Shown: positions 48,097-57,270, numbered from the stretch's first letter. The stretch is 64,000 nt of DNA from Streptomyces inusitatus (GCF_014651115.1 NZ_BMWG01000005.1:194024-258023); one strand, 5' to 3'. Made by a program: numbers and translations. Notes: a model not told the origin generated them from the letters alone.

Positions 48097-48759
48097 TCAG
48101 ACCGAAACCGGAAGGTCCTTTCGGACGAGCAGGTGAATCGCCTGAAACTGCCGCAGGTCCGCGGGCCGGGGCTCACACACCATCCGGGCCACCTCGGCCA
48201 GCCCCGATTCGAGCAGCATCGCGGCGAGACGGTCGGGCCACCACCGATACGCGGGCGCGACCGCGTGGTCGAAGACCCGCGTCGGGCGGGAGGGGTCGCC
48301 GCCTGCCCAGAAACCGAGCAGGAGGCAGCCGCCGGGCGCCAGCACCCGGTGGAACTCCGAAAGGACGGCCGGGAGTTCCCGCGGCGGGGTGTGGATGATG
48401 GACCAGCGCGACAGTACGCCGCCCAGCTCACCGTCGGCGAAGTCCAGCGCGGCCATCGAACCGACGTCGAACCGCAGGCCCGGATACGCCCGCCGAGCCA
48501 GCCCGATCATCTCGGGAGAGGCGTCGACGCCGGAGACCTCCAGCCCCAGCCCGTCCAAGTACGCGGTGACATAACCGGGCCCGCACCCCAGGTCCGCGAC
48601 CCGACCGCTCCCACTCGCGCGCGAGAGCTCGGCGAAAGCGCCCAAGAGCGCGCGGTCGAGGGGCTCGTCGCGCAACGAGTCGGTGAACCGGTCCGCGTAG
48701 ACGGGGGCGACGGCGTCGTACGCGTCGCGGACGAGACTGAGGGCATCGTGTTCGGCCAT
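48097..48759 (-). CDS. SAM-dependent methyltransferase, UbiE-like
   Basis: This 220-residue protein has motif I RVADLGCGPGYVTAYLDGLG (about 53-72), VSGVDASPEMIGLARRAYPG and FADGELGGVLSRWSIIHTPP, the pattern of small-molecule methyltransferases of the Methyltransf_11/25 group. The ATG at 48759 gives the start AEHDALSLVRDAYDAVAPVYA, which matches this family; 21 more codons upstream do not. The substrate is unknown. Confidence 0.85.
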   Translation of the reverse strand: MAEHDALSLVRDAYDAVAPVYADRFTDSLRDEPLDRALLGAFAELSRASGSGRVADLGCGPGYVTAYLDGLGLEVSGVDASPEMIGLARRAYPGLRFDVGSMAALDFADGELGGVLSRWSIIHTPPRELPAVLSEFHRVLAPGGCLLLGFWAGGDPSRPTRVFDHAVAPAYRWWPDRLAAMLLESGLAEVARMVCEPRPADLRQFQAIHLLVRKDLPVSV

Positions 48760-48921
48760 GCCCGTGACCGTACCCCTGGCGTCCCTGGCGCTGTTGCCCC
48801 ATTCGGCCCTTGGCGCTCGCACGGGCCGGGTGGCGATGCCCCGCCCCGCCCCGCGTCCCGCCCATACTGGGCGGATGCCGCCCGCTCCACGGGCCCTGAC
48901 CGGCCATCAGAGGAGATACCG

Positions 48922-49914
48922 ATGAGGATGCTGATCAACACCCCGGAGACCGTGGTCGCCGACGCCCTGCGCGGGATGGCCGTCGCCCACCCCGAGCTGC
49001 GCGTGGATGTGGAGAACCGGGTGGTGGTGCGGCGGGACGCGCCGGTGGCGGGGAAGGTGGGGATCGTGTCCGGGGGCGGGTCCGGGCATGAGCCGCTGCA
49101 CGGGGGTTTCGTCGGGCCGGGGATGCTGACGGCGGCCTGTCCGGGGGCCGTTTTCACGAGTCCGGTGCCGGATCAGATGGTGCGGGCGGCACTCGCGGCC
49201 GACAGCGGGGAGGGGGTGCTGTTCATCGTGAAGAACTACACCGGAGATGTGCTCAATTTCGACATGGCCGCCGAACTCGCCGAGGAGGAGGGCGTACGGC
49301 TGGCGAAAGTCCTGGTGGACGACGATGTCGCGGTCACCGACAGCCTCTTCACGGCGGGGCGGCGAGGTACCGGGGCGACACTCTTCGTGGAGAAGATCGC
49401 CGGGGCGGCGGCCGAGGCGGGCGCGCCCCTGGAGGAGGTGGCGGCCGTGGCGCGGCGGGTGAACGAGAGCTCGCGCAGCTTCGGTGTGGCCCTCAGCTCG
49501 GTGACGACTCCGGCGAAGGGCACCCCGAATTTCGATCTCCCGGACGGTGAGCTGGAGTTGGGCATCGGGATCCATGGGGAGCCCGGGCGGGAGCGGCGTC
49601 CGATGATGACCTCGCGCGAGATCGCCGATGTCGCTCTGACAGCGGTGGTGGAGGACCGGCCGCCGACGGGTCCGGTGCTGGTGCTGGTGAACGGCATGGG
49701 GGCGACCCCGCTGCTGGAGCTGTACGGGTTCGCGGCGGAGGTGGGCCGGGGGCTCGCCGAGCGGGGGATCGAGGCCGCCCGTACCCTCGTCGGGAACTAT
49801 GTGACCTCGCTCGACATGGCCGGCTGCTCGGTGACGCTCTGCCAGGTGGACGAGGAGTCGCTGCGGCTGTGGGACGCTCCGGTGCAGACCGCCGCGCTCC
49901 GCTGGGGCCGCTGA
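48922..49914 (+). CDS. dhaK: Dihydroxyacetone kinase subunit DhaK
   Basis: This 330-residue DhaK has the DHA-binding loop IVSGGGSGHEPLHGGFVGPG (about 48-67) and the catalytic His218 (GIGIHGEPG) that binds dihydroxyacetone covalently as a hemiaminal. With DhaL and DhaM it transfers phosphate from the PEP phosphotransferase system to DHA, yielding DHAP for glycolysis. AGGAGA lies before the ATG, 5 bases away. DhaL follows after 84 bases. Confidence 0.95.
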   Translation: MRMLINTPETVVADALRGMAVAHPELRVDVENRVVVRRDAPVAGKVGIVSGGGSGHEPLHGGFVGPGMLTAACPGAVFTSPVPDQMVRAALAADSGEGVLFIVKNYTGDVLNFDMAAELAEEEGVRLAKVLVDDDVAVTDSLFTAGRRGTGATLFVEKIAGAAAEAGAPLEEVAAVARRVNESSRSFGVALSSVTTPAKGTPNFDLPDGELELGIGIHGEPGRERRPMMTSREIADVALTAVVEDRPPTGPVLVLVNGMGATPLLELYGFAAEVGRGLAERGIEAARTLVGNYVTSLDMAGCSVTLCQVDEESLRLWDAPVQTAALRWGR

Positions 49915-49998
49915 GGGCCGCTGAGCCGAACGGGTATCGACCGGACCGACCGGGGTCTACCGGGATCTACCGGGAAACGACGACCGCAGGGAGTTCAT

Positions 49999-50607
49999 GT
50001 GCTCGACGCCGATTTCTTCCGCCGCTGGCTGATCGCCTGTGCCGCCCTGGTCGACCGTGACGCCGCGCGGCTGACCGAGCTGGACTCGGCGATCGGCGAC
50101 GCCGACCACGGCAGCAATCTCCAGCGCGGTTTCACGGCGGTGGCGGCGGCCCTGGAGAAGGAGCCGCCCCCGACGCCCGGGGCCGTGCTGACGCTCGCGG
50201 GCCGGCTGCTGATCTCGACCGTGGGCGGTGCGTCCGGTCCGCTGTACGGGACACTGCTGAGGCGTACGGGAAAGACCCTCGGCGACGCGGCCGAGGTCAC
50301 GCCCGCGCGGCTGGCCGAGGCCCTGCGGGCGGGGGTGACCGCCGTCGCGGAGCTGGGCGGGGCGCGGCCCGGCGACAAGACCATGCTGGACGCGCTGGAA
50401 CCGGCGGTGGAGGCCCTCGGCTCCGCCGACGCGCCGTTCGCCGCCGCCCGGGAGGCCGCCGAGCGGGGCGCGCTGGCGACCGTGCCGATGCGGGCCCGCA
50501 AGGGCAGGGCCAGCTATCTGGGCGAGCGCAGCATCGGGCATCAGGATCCCGGCGCGGCCTCGTCGGCGCTGATCGTGGGCGCGCTCGCGGAGGTGGCGGC
50601 CGGATGA
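49999..50607 (+). CDS. dhaL: Dihydroxyacetone kinase subunit DhaL
   Basis: This 202-residue all-helical DhaL carries the ADP-binding Asp motif DSAIGDADHGSN (about 28-39), the glycine loop TVGGASGPLYGTLL and RASYLGERSIGHQDPGAAS. It holds a Mg-ADP cofactor that DhaM rephosphorylates and hands phosphate to DHA on DhaK. GTG 49999 has GGGAG five bases upstream. Its stop overlaps the dhaM ATG (ATGA). Confidence 0.94.
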   Translation: MLDADFFRRWLIACAALVDRDAARLTELDSAIGDADHGSNLQRGFTAVAAALEKEPPPTPGAVLTLAGRLLISTVGGASGPLYGTLLRRTGKTLGDAAEVTPARLAEALRAGVTAVAELGGARPGDKTMLDALEPAVEALGSADAPFAAAREAAERGALATVPMRARKGRASYLGERSIGHQDPGAASSALIVGALAEVAAG

Positions 50608-51032
50608 GCGGGGACGGCCGGACGGCGGTCGGCGGGCAGGTCGGCATCGTGCTGGTCTCGCACAGTGCCAAGGTGGCCGCCTCCGTCGCGGAGCTGGCCA
50701 GGGGGCTGGCGGGCGGGGGCGCGACCGCGCCCGTCACCCCGGCGGGCGGCACCCCGGACGGCGGGCTCGGCACCAGCTCCGAGCTGATCGCCCGGGCGGC
50801 CCACGCGGTCGACGGCGGTGCGGGGGTCGCCGTGCTCGTCGATCTCGGCAGCGCGGTCCTCACGGTGAAGTCGCTGCTCGCGGAGGGCGACGAACTGCCC
50901 GGCGGAACCAGACTGGTGGACGCTCCCTTCGTCGAGGGCGCGGTCGCCGCCGTGGTGACGGCCTCGGCGGGCGGGGATCTCGACGCGGTGGTCGCGGCGG
51001 CGGAGGAGGCGTACGGCTACCGCAAGATCTGA
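50604..51032 (+). CDS. dhaM: PTS-dependent dihydroxyacetone phosphotransferase DhaM (EIIA-like)
   Basis: This 142-residue EIIA-mannose-like domain has the phosphoacceptor His20 (VGIVLVSHSAKVAASVAELA) and the conserved VLVDLGSAVLTVKSLLAE and AVAAVVTASAGGD. It contains only the EIIA-like domain; the HPr and EI domains of some multidomain DhaM proteins are absent, so it depends on the general PTS HPr. It overlaps dhaL by ATGA, completing a dhaKLM operon. Confidence 0.92.
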   Translation: MSGDGRTAVGGQVGIVLVSHSAKVAASVAELARGLAGGGATAPVTPAGGTPDGGLGTSSELIARAAHAVDGGAGVAVLVDLGSAVLTVKSLLAEGDELPGGTRLVDAPFVEGAVAAVVTASAGGDLDAVVAAAEEAYGYRKI

Positions 51033-51260
51033 CGGACAGGACACAGGGCGGCGGTCGGTGAGAGGACCCCTCCGAGCTGTCGGCGCGCGGCGGTGGACGG
51101 GGAGCGGTACGAGACCGTCCGCGAGTGAGCGTACGACCGCTTCGGCATGAACACGCGGGGGCGGCGGGGCGACCGTTCGGCCCTCCAAGAGTGGCAGGGG
51201 CGCGGCGGCGCTCCTAGCGTCGGTCTCCTGTGATGTCCACCCAGCATCGGAGGCCTGCCC

Positions 51261-51737
51261 ATGTGTGCCGTGCGTGCCGGACGTGTCGTGTCCCTCACCC
51301 TGGCCGGCGTCGCCGCGCTCGCCCTCGGCGCACCGGCCGCGCTCGCCGACGAGGAGGTGCCGGGCGGTGCCGCCCCCTCCGTGGCCGGGGAGGAGGTGCC
51401 GGGCGGTGCCGCGCCCCTGGGCGGCGACGAGGAGGAGGTGTCGCGGTTGGACACGCCCTTCGGCGCACCGGACGGCGGCGGGCCTGACGGCGGCGGCCCG
51501 GGCGGCGGCGGTCACGAAGACGGCGGGCAGCAGTCGGGTACCGGGCCGCACACCCCGGCGGACCCGGCGGAGCGGATCGGCCCGGAGAAGCCGGGCGGCG
51601 GGGTGCGGGCGGGTACCGGAGGGAGTCCGGCCGGGCCGGACGCGGGGACGCTCGCCGCCGGGTCCGCGCTGGTCGCGGGCGCGGTCGGCGGGGGCGCTCT
51701 GCTGGCGTACCGCCGCCGCTCCGGAGCCCGTGGCTGA
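51261..51737 (+). CDS. Putative wall-anchored secreted protein, sortase-linked
   Basis: This 158-residue protein has a signal peptide (RVVSLTLAGVAALALGAPAA, cleavage at ALA-DE), then a disordered Gly/Glu/Pro-rich region with repeats such as GGGPDGGGPGGGG, and a C-terminal hydrophobic segment (LAAGSALVAGAVGGGALLAY) followed by RRR. That is the layout of a sortase substrate. The canonical LPxTG or LAxTG is not present; the nearest is RAGTG just before the hydrophobic part. It overlaps the class F sortase gene by 8 bases, so it is probably its dedicated substrate. GGAGG lies before the ATG. Confidence 0.65.
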   Translation: MCAVRAGRVVSLTLAGVAALALGAPAALADEEVPGGAAPSVAGEEVPGGAAPLGGDEEEVSRLDTPFGAPDGGGPDGGGPGGGGHEDGGQQSGTGPHTPADPAERIGPEKPGGGVRAGTGGSPAGPDAGTLAAGSALVAGAVGGGALLAYRRRSGARG

Positions 51738-52452
51738 CCCGGTACGGACCCGGGTGCGGCACCCGGTCCCGTACCCCGCCAGGCCCGCCCACCATCCGGC
51801 GGCCCGGCACAGCCCCTGGTTCGCCCTGCTGTCCGTGCTGCTGTTCGGGGTCTTCCTGCTGCGCGCCGGTACGGCGGGGAGCGCGGCCGGGCCGCCGCCC
51901 GCGCCCCGCGCCGAGGCGGCGGTCCCGCACCGGGCCGCCGCGACCGCCGCAGCGACCGCCACGGCCGCCGGGCGCCCGGCCGTGCCGGACCCGCTCCCCC
52001 GCTCCCGGCCGCTGCGGATCGCCATCCCCTCGCTGCGGGTGGACGCCCCGCTGGTCGGGGTCGGTCTCGGCGCGGACCGCCGGATCGCGGCCCCGCCGGC
52101 GGCGGACGGCGGGTCGGCGGGCTGGTACGCGGGGGCGGCGGCGCCCGGGGAGCGGGGCACGGCCGTCGTGGTGGGCCATGTGGACAACGCGGCCGGGCCC
52201 GCCGTGTTCTATCCGCTGGGCTCGCTGGAGCGGGGCGGCCGGATCGAGGTCCTGCGCGAGGACGGCAGAACCGCCGTCTTCACGGTCTACGGCAATGAGG
52301 CGCACCCGCTGGCGTCCTTCCCCGCCGAGCGGGTCTACCGGGACGGCCCCCGGCCCGAGCTGCGGCTGATCACCTGCGGCGGCCGGTACACCGAGAGGAC
52401 CGGCTACGACGGCAATGTGGTGGTCTTCGCCCGGCTGACGGAGGTGCGCTGA
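51730..52452 (+). CDS. Class F sortase
   Basis: This 240-residue membrane-anchored transpeptidase has an N-terminal hydrophobic helix (about 30-46) and a Pro/Ala-rich linker. The sortase core shows catalytic His150 (VVVGHVDNAAGP), Cys216 (RLITCGGRYTER) and an Arg in GYDGNVVVFARLTE. Class F sortases are typical of actinobacteria and join wall proteins to peptidoglycan. The GTG at 51730 overlaps the upstream substrate-like gene, implying coupling. N-terminal residues before the helix are Arg/His/Pro-rich. Confidence 0.9.
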   Translation: MADPVRTRVRHPVPYPARPAHHPAARHSPWFALLSVLLFGVFLLRAGTAGSAAGPPPAPRAEAAVPHRAAATAAATATAAGRPAVPDPLPRSRPLRIAIPSLRVDAPLVGVGLGADRRIAAPPAADGGSAGWYAGAAAPGERGTAVVVGHVDNAAGPAVFYPLGSLERGGRIEVLREDGRTAVFTVYGNEAHPLASFPAERVYRDGPRPELRLITCGGRYTERTGYDGNVVVFARLTEVR

Positions 52453-52509
52453 GCCCCGGCCCCCTCGGCCCCGGACTCCCCGGGCCCGGGCGGCTGGCAG
52501 ACTGGGGGT

Positions 52510-52725
52510 ATGTCCGCTCCTCGCCGTCTGTGCCCGGTCTGCCGTCGTGAAATCGCCGTTGTCGCGGGCCGGTTCGCCCGCCATGATCCTGCGGGTTCCC
52601 GGGTGGCGGCGGAGTTGGTCTCCTGTCCCGGCTCGCGGCGGCAGGCTCCGTACGACTCCGCCCTCCAGCCCTCGCTCGACGGCTCCGTGGTGCCCGTCTT
52701 CCCCGGTCAGCTGCCCCTGTTCTGA
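52510..52725 (+). CDS. Small Cys-containing hypothetical protein
   Basis: This 71-residue protein starts SAPRRLCPVCRREIAVVAGR with a CxxC pair, then HDPAGSR and a Cys in VSCPGSRR, which may form a mononuclear zinc site. It is alone between the sortase and nagB genes. The ATG has GGGGG immediately upstream. Function unknown. Confidence 0.6.
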   Translation: MSAPRRLCPVCRREIAVVAGRFARHDPAGSRVAAELVSCPGSRRQAPYDSALQPSLDGSVVPVFPGQLPLF

Positions 52726-52823
52726 GGTGTTCGGGGCGCGTGCGCGGGGTGCGGCGGGACGGCCGGTCCCCCGGCGGGTCCCCGGCCGGTCCCCGGTCCG
52801 GCGGTCCATCCCCTGGCGGGTAC

Positions 52824-52853
52824 GCGACAGATGCCCCACCCACCCGGTAGATT
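52824..52853 (+). promoter_or_regulatory. nagB promoter
   Basis: GCGACA (52824-52829) and TAGATT (52848-52853) are 18 bases apart and 50 bases ahead of the nagB start. The -10 ends at the dre site, so DasR bound there would block initiation. Confidence 0.5.
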
Positions 52854-52864
52854 GGTCTACACCA
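52853..52864. promoter_or_regulatory. DasR-responsive element (dre)
   Basis: TGGTCTACACCA matches the dre core TGGTCTAGACCA with one mismatch. It abuts the nagB -10 element, and nagB is a classic DasR target, so GlcNAc-6-phosphate or GlcN-6-phosphate would relieve repression. Confidence 0.78.
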
Positions 52865-52902
52865 TTGCGCATACCGAGACGCACACAGAGACAGGGATCT
52901 TC

Positions 52903-53685
52903 GTGGAAGTTGTCATCGTTCCGGACGCCGCCGCAGGCGGCGAGCTCATCGCCGAGGCCATGGCCGACCTGCTGCGCCGCAAGCCCGACGCCCTGCTGGG
53001 GGTGGCGACCGGGTCGACGCCGCTCCCGATCTACGAAGCCCTCGCGGCCAAGGTGCGCGCCGCCGAGGTGGACCCGTCCCGGGCCCGGATATGCCAGCTC
53101 GACGAGTATGTGGGGCTCCCGGCGGGACACCCCGAGTCCTACCGCTCGGTGGTGCTGCGCGAGGTCGTCGACCCGCTCGGGCTGACCGAGGAGTCCTTCA
53201 TGGGCCCCGACGGCTCCGCCGAGGACGTCGCCGCCGCCTGTACCGCCTACGACCGCGCCCTCGGCGAGGCCGGCGGCGTCGATCTCCAGTTGCTCGGCAT
53301 CGGGACCGACGGGCACATCGGCTTCAACGAGCCGTGCTCCTCGCTCGCCTCGCGCACCCGGATCAAGACGCTCACCGAGCGGACCCGCACCGACAACGCG
53401 CGGTTCTTCGACAGCCTCGACGAGGTCCCGCACCACGTGATCACCCAGGGCATCGGCACCATCCTGGAGGCCCGCCACCTGGTGCTGCTGGCCACCGGGG
53501 AGGCCAAGGCCGACGCCGTGGCGCTCGCCGTCGAGGGCCCCCTCTCGGCCCTGGTGCCCGCGTCGGCGCTCCAGCTCCACCCGCACGCCACGGTCGTCGT
53601 CGACGAGGCCGCCGCGTCCCGGCTGAAGCTGGCCGACTACTTCCGCGCCACCTTCGCCGCCAAGCCGGACTGGCAGGGCATCTAG
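52903..53685 (+). CDS. nagB: Glucosamine-6-phosphate deaminase NagB
   Basis: This 260-residue deaminase has GVATGSTPLPIYEAL (phosphate loop), Asp67 in CQLDEYVG, and the catalytic GIGTDGHIGFNEP with Asp136, His138 and Glu143. It converts glucosamine-6-phosphate to fructose-6-phosphate plus ammonia, the last step of chitin and GlcNAc use. The GTG at 52903 begins the conserved EVVIVPDAAAGG. A DasR site lies 39 bases upstream, and a hairpin terminator 50 bases downstream, so it is a single-gene unit. Confidence 0.95.
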   Translation: MEVVIVPDAAAGGELIAEAMADLLRRKPDALLGVATGSTPLPIYEALAAKVRAAEVDPSRARICQLDEYVGLPAGHPESYRSVVLREVVDPLGLTEESFMGPDGSAEDVAAACTAYDRALGEAGGVDLQLLGIGTDGHIGFNEPCSSLASRTRIKTLTERTRTDNARFFDSLDEVPHHVITQGIGTILEARHLVLLATGEAKADAVALAVEGPLSALVPASALQLHPHATVVVDEAAASRLKLADYFRATFAAKPDWQGI

Positions 53686-53736
53686 GCCATTCAGGCCGTG
53701 TCCTCTTGAGGACGTCCGGGCTCTCTCGTCCGATCG

Positions 53737-53760
53737 GGTCCCCGCCGCACGGCGGGGACC
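53737..53760. terminator. Hairpin terminator after nagB
   Basis: GGTCCCCGCC (53737-53746) pairs exactly with GGCGGGGACC (53751-53760) around a GCAC loop, 52 bases past the nagB stop. The rest of 53761-53954 is AT-richer and may hold the flavohemoprotein promoter. Confidence 0.6.
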
Positions 53761-53954
53761 TCGCGGAACCTTCGCACCACGGCGGCGGGCCGGTCGGCCG
53801 CCACTCGCGCACCGGCCCGTGTATCAATTTCGCGTCCGCCGGAACAATTCCGCGCCCAACGGCTCGTTTTCGCCGTTGAGTTGATACGGTGCGCTCGCTC
53901 GGCACTTGTCGCACGTCGAACTGACGCGCAACCGTGCAGCCCCGGGGGATCTTC

Positions 53955-55241
53955 ATGGACGACGACAGCGCCCGCGACCTTCTTGTGGTCAGGGAGAGCC
54001 TGGAACGTGTCAGACGGCGGGCCGGTCACGCGGTCCGCTACTTCTACGCCCATTTGTTTAGTCACCATCCTCATCTGCGGGCGCTGTTCCCCGCCGTGAT
54101 GGCCGACCAGTACGAGAGGCTCTTCGCCGCCCTGGTCCACGCGGTGGACCATCTCGGCCATCCCGGGCTGCCCGCCCATCTGGAGCGGCTCGGCCGGGAC
54201 CACCGCAGATTCGGGGTGGTGGACGAGGACTACGCGGCCGTCGGCGACAGCCTGCTCGCCGCGATCCGCCGGCACTCGGCCTTCACCTGGGACGAGCCGA
54301 CGGAAACGGCCTGGCGCCGGGTGTACACGGGCGTGGCAGAGGCCATGAAGGAGGGGGCGCACCGCTCCGAGGCCTCGGGGGAGCCCGCGTTCTGGGAGGC
54401 CACCGTCGTCTCGCACCGGCTGCACGGCGATCACACGGCCGTGGTCCGCGCCGCCGTGCGCACCCCGTATCCATGGCGTCCCGGGCAGTACGCCACCGTC
54501 GAGCACACCGGGCTGCCCGGGGTGTGGCGTCCCTACTCCCTGGCGGGCGGCTCCTCGGGGGCGGGCGACCGGGAGCGGATTCTTGAGTTCCATATCGGCC
54601 GGGTGCAGAACGGGCTGCTGAGCACGGTCTTCTGCGACCACACCGAGCCCGGCCAGCTGCTCCGGCTGGGCGCGGCCTCGGGCGCGGCGCTCGCCCCGCC
54701 GCCCGGCACCCCCGCCGTCACCCTGATCGCCGCCGGCACGGGCTGGGCCCCGGTCAAGCCGGTGCTGGACGAGTTACTCGCCCGCAGACCCGCTCCCCGG
54801 GTCAGGATCGACGCCGTGGCCAGGGGGGAGTCGCACTTCTACGACGGCGCCTCGCTCGACGGGCTGCTGCGCGACCATCCCTATCTCAGCGCCTACTGGT
54901 GGTACCAGGAGTACGGCGAGGGCCGGATGAGGGCGGCGGAGCGGCTGCACACCCATCTGCGGGCGCGCCGCGACTGGGCGGGCGAGAGCGTCTATCTCTG
55001 CGGGCCGGTGAAGTTCGTCCAGGAGACGGCCGATCTGCTGTACGAGAGCGGATTGCCGCACTCCTCTCTGATCCGCGATCCGCAGCCGTACTCACAGCGC
55101 CAGCGCGGCCATGTCTCGCACGCGGAGGCGTTCCTCGACCCCGTGCCGGTGAACTGGATCGATCCCCAGGCGCGTACCGAGCCGCTCCGGGCACCGCTGC
55201 CCGCGACGCTCCAGGCCCCGGTGGCGGCGCCCGGCGGCTGA
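53955..55241 (+). CDS. Flavohemoprotein-like globin/reductase
   Basis: This 428-residue fusion has an N-terminal globin domain (residues 1-140) with proximal His83 (RLGRDHRRFGV), Tyr near 31 and Gln52, and a C-terminal FAD/NAD reductase with WRPYSLAGGSS (FAD), AGTGWAPVKPVLDEL (NAD) and VYLCGPVKFV. Flavohemoproteins detoxify nitric oxide by dioxygenation to nitrate. The FAD motif RPYS differs from RxYS of E. coli Hmp, and a Pro-rich tail of about 35 residues is extra, so the electron donor may differ. A GGGGGAT lies before the ATG at 53955. Confidence 0.86.
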   Translation: MDDDSARDLLVVRESLERVRRRAGHAVRYFYAHLFSHHPHLRALFPAVMADQYERLFAALVHAVDHLGHPGLPAHLERLGRDHRRFGVVDEDYAAVGDSLLAAIRRHSAFTWDEPTETAWRRVYTGVAEAMKEGAHRSEASGEPAFWEATVVSHRLHGDHTAVVRAAVRTPYPWRPGQYATVEHTGLPGVWRPYSLAGGSSGAGDRERILEFHIGRVQNGLLSTVFCDHTEPGQLLRLGAASGAALAPPPGTPAVTLIAAGTGWAPVKPVLDELLARRPAPRVRIDAVARGESHFYDGASLDGLLRDHPYLSAYWWYQEYGEGRMRAAERLHTHLRARRDWAGESVYLCGPVKFVQETADLLYESGLPHSSLIRDPQPYSQRQRGHVSHAEAFLDPVPVNWIDPQARTEPLRAPLPATLQAPVAAPGG

Positions 55242-55253
55242 CCCGGGGGCCGT

Positions 55254-56663
55254 TCACGGCTCCCGCCCGCCGGCCGGTCCGTACCAGAGCGTGGTCACCT
55301 CGCAGAACTCGCGGATGCCGTGCGCCGAGAGCTCCCTGCCGTAGCCGGAGCGCTTGACGCCGCCGAACGGGAGGGCCGGGTGGGAGGCCGTCATCCCGTT
55401 GAAGAAGACGCCGCCCGCCTCGATGTCGCGGGCGAAGCGCTCCTGCTCGCCCTCGTCCCGGGTCCAGGCGCTGGAGCTGAGCCCGAACGGGGTGTCGTTG
55501 GCGAGGGCGACCGCCTCGTCGGCGTCGGCGACCCGGTAGACGGCGGCGACCGGGCCGAAGGTCTCCTCGCGGTGGATGCGCATGGTGTCGCGGATCCCGG
55601 TGAGCACGGTGGGCTCGTAGAACCAGCCCCGGCCCCGGCCCGGCGGTCGGCGGCCCCCGGTGAGCGCGGTCGCGCCCCGGCGTACGGCGTCGTCCACGAG
55701 TGCTTCGAGGTCCTCGCGGCCCTGCTCGGTGGCGAGCGGGCCGATCTGGGTGGCCTCGTTCAGCGGATCGCCGACGGTCAGCGCGCGCATGCCCTCGGTG
55801 AAGCGCTCGCAGAACGCGTCGTGGACGTCGGTGTGGACGATGAAGCGCTTGGCGGCGATGCAGGACTGGCCGTTGTTCTGCGCCCGCGCGGTGACGGCGG
55901 TGTCGGCGGCCCTTCGGACGTCGGCCGACGGCATCACGAGATAGGGGTCGCTGCCGCCCAGCTCCAGCACGGTCTTCTTCACCTCGTCGCCCGCGACGGC
56001 GGCGACCGCGCGGCCGGCGCCTTCGCTGCCGGTGAGGGTCGCGGCGGCCACCCGGCGGTCCCGGAGGATCGCCTCCACCGCGCCCGAGCCCACCAGCAGG
56101 CTCTGGAAGCAGCCTTCGGGCCAGCCCGCGCGCCGGAAGAGTTCCTCCAGGTAGAGGGCGGTCTGCGGCACATTGGACGCGTGTTTGAGCAGGGCGGTGT
56201 TCCCCGCCATCAGGGCGGGGGCGGCGAAGCGGACGACCTGCCAGAGCGGGAAGTTCCAGGGCATGACGGCGAGCACCACGCCGACCGGGCGGTAGCGGAC
56301 GACGATCCGGGCGGCCCCGGAGTCCTCGGTGTCGGCGGCGGACGGGTGCTCGTCGGCGAGCAGGGCGGGGGCGTGGGCGGCGTACCAGCGCATCGCCCTG
56401 GCGCATTTGGCGGCCTCGGCCCGGGCGGCGGTGATCGGCTTGCCCATCTCGGTGGTCATGGTGCGGGCGATGGAGTGGCGGTCCTCGTCGAGCAGATCGG
56501 CGGCGTGTTCGAGCAGCCGGGCGCGGTGGGCGAAGCCGGTGGCGCGGTGCTCGTCGAAGGCGCGCCGGGCGAGGGCGACGCGCCGGTCGGTCTCCTCGGC
56601 GGTCAGCGGCTCGAAGGTTCTGCGGGTCTCCCCGGTGGTGGGGTCGACGGTGGCGATGGGCAT
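55254..56663 (-). CDS. NADP-dependent succinate-semialdehyde-type aldehyde dehydrogenase
   Basis: This 469-residue aldehyde dehydrogenase has the NADP loop VMPWNFPLWQV, general base Glu234 (VLELGGSDP), and nucleophile Cys268 (NNGQSCIAAKRF). The overall match is to GabD-type succinate-semialdehyde dehydrogenases, which turn succinate semialdehyde into succinate in GABA catabolism. The substrate is inferred from family only. GGAGAGGAG precedes the ATG. It converges on the flavohemoprotein gene with a 12-base gap. Confidence 0.88.
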   Translation of the reverse strand: MPIATVDPTTGETRRTFEPLTAEETDRRVALARRAFDEHRATGFAHRARLLEHAADLLDEDRHSIARTMTTEMGKPITAARAEAAKCARAMRWYAAHAPALLADEHPSAADTEDSGAARIVVRYRPVGVVLAVMPWNFPLWQVVRFAAPALMAGNTALLKHASNVPQTALYLEELFRRAGWPEGCFQSLLVGSGAVEAILRDRRVAAATLTGSEGAGRAVAAVAGDEVKKTVLELGGSDPYLVMPSADVRRAADTAVTARAQNNGQSCIAAKRFIVHTDVHDAFCERFTEGMRALTVGDPLNEATQIGPLATEQGREDLEALVDDAVRRGATALTGGRRPPGRGRGWFYEPTVLTGIRDTMRIHREETFGPVAAVYRVADADEAVALANDTPFGLSSSAWTRDEGEQERFARDIEAGGVFFNGMTASHPALPFGGVKRSGYGRELSAHGIREFCEVTTLWYGPAGGREP

Positions 56664-56702
56664 CGCGCTCTCCTCTCCTCCGCGCTCGCCCGGAAGACGT
56701 GT

Positions 56703-57074
56703 CTAGAGCCTGCTCTCCAGTCTCAGCTGGACGTCCTTCTCCTGGTCGCCCGCCGCCATGCCCTCGTCATGGACGACGAAGGCGGCGGCGAGGGTCTCGC
56801 GCATCCGGTCGACGGCCCAGTAGCCGCCCTGGACCTCGGCCTCCACGGGGGAGCCGAGCCGCTTGGGGCCGGGCGCGGGCCGGGCGGCGGTGACGTCGAA
56901 GGTGGCGGTCCACACGGTCGTACGTCCCTCGGAGACGTACTGCGGGACGTCGTCGGCCGCGCGATCGGACGCGTAGGACTCACCCAGGAGGTGGAACACC
57001 GTGTCGGCGTCCTCCCTGGTGCAGCCCGCGATCGTCACCACGACCGGCGAGACGGGCTGTTCGCTGCTGTTCAC
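56703..57074 (-). CDS. Small hypothetical protein
   Basis: This 123-residue protein starts at GTG 57074 (GAGG seven bases ahead), runs from VVVTIAGCTREDADTVFHLL to a beta-rich middle (TTVWTATFDVTAARP) and ends FVVHDEGMAAGDQEKDVQLR. No family is recognised; the size and layout suggest a soluble single-domain protein. It lies upstream of the aldehyde dehydrogenase and downstream of the nitrilase gene in the same direction. Its start is the only one in this frame with a proper ribosome site. Confidence 0.6.
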   Translation of the reverse strand: MNSSEQPVSPVVVTIAGCTREDADTVFHLLGESYASDRAADDVPQYVSEGRTTVWTATFDVTAARPAPGPKRLGSPVEAEVQGGYWAVDRMRETLAAAFVVHDEGMAAGDQEKDVQLRLESRL

Positions 57075-57270
57075 CGTTGTTCCTCGCTCTCCTGGACCGT
57101 TGTCCCGCGAGCCGTCCGCGCACGGGGCGGGCGTCGTCTCCCGGGCTCCAGGCTCACCCGTCGTCGCGCCGCCCGCCACTCGTCGACCGTTTCGATGGCG
57201 GGGCCGACGGGCGGCGGACGGCGGGCCCGGGGCGGACGGTCCGGCGGGCGGTCCGGTGGGCGGGCGGGCG

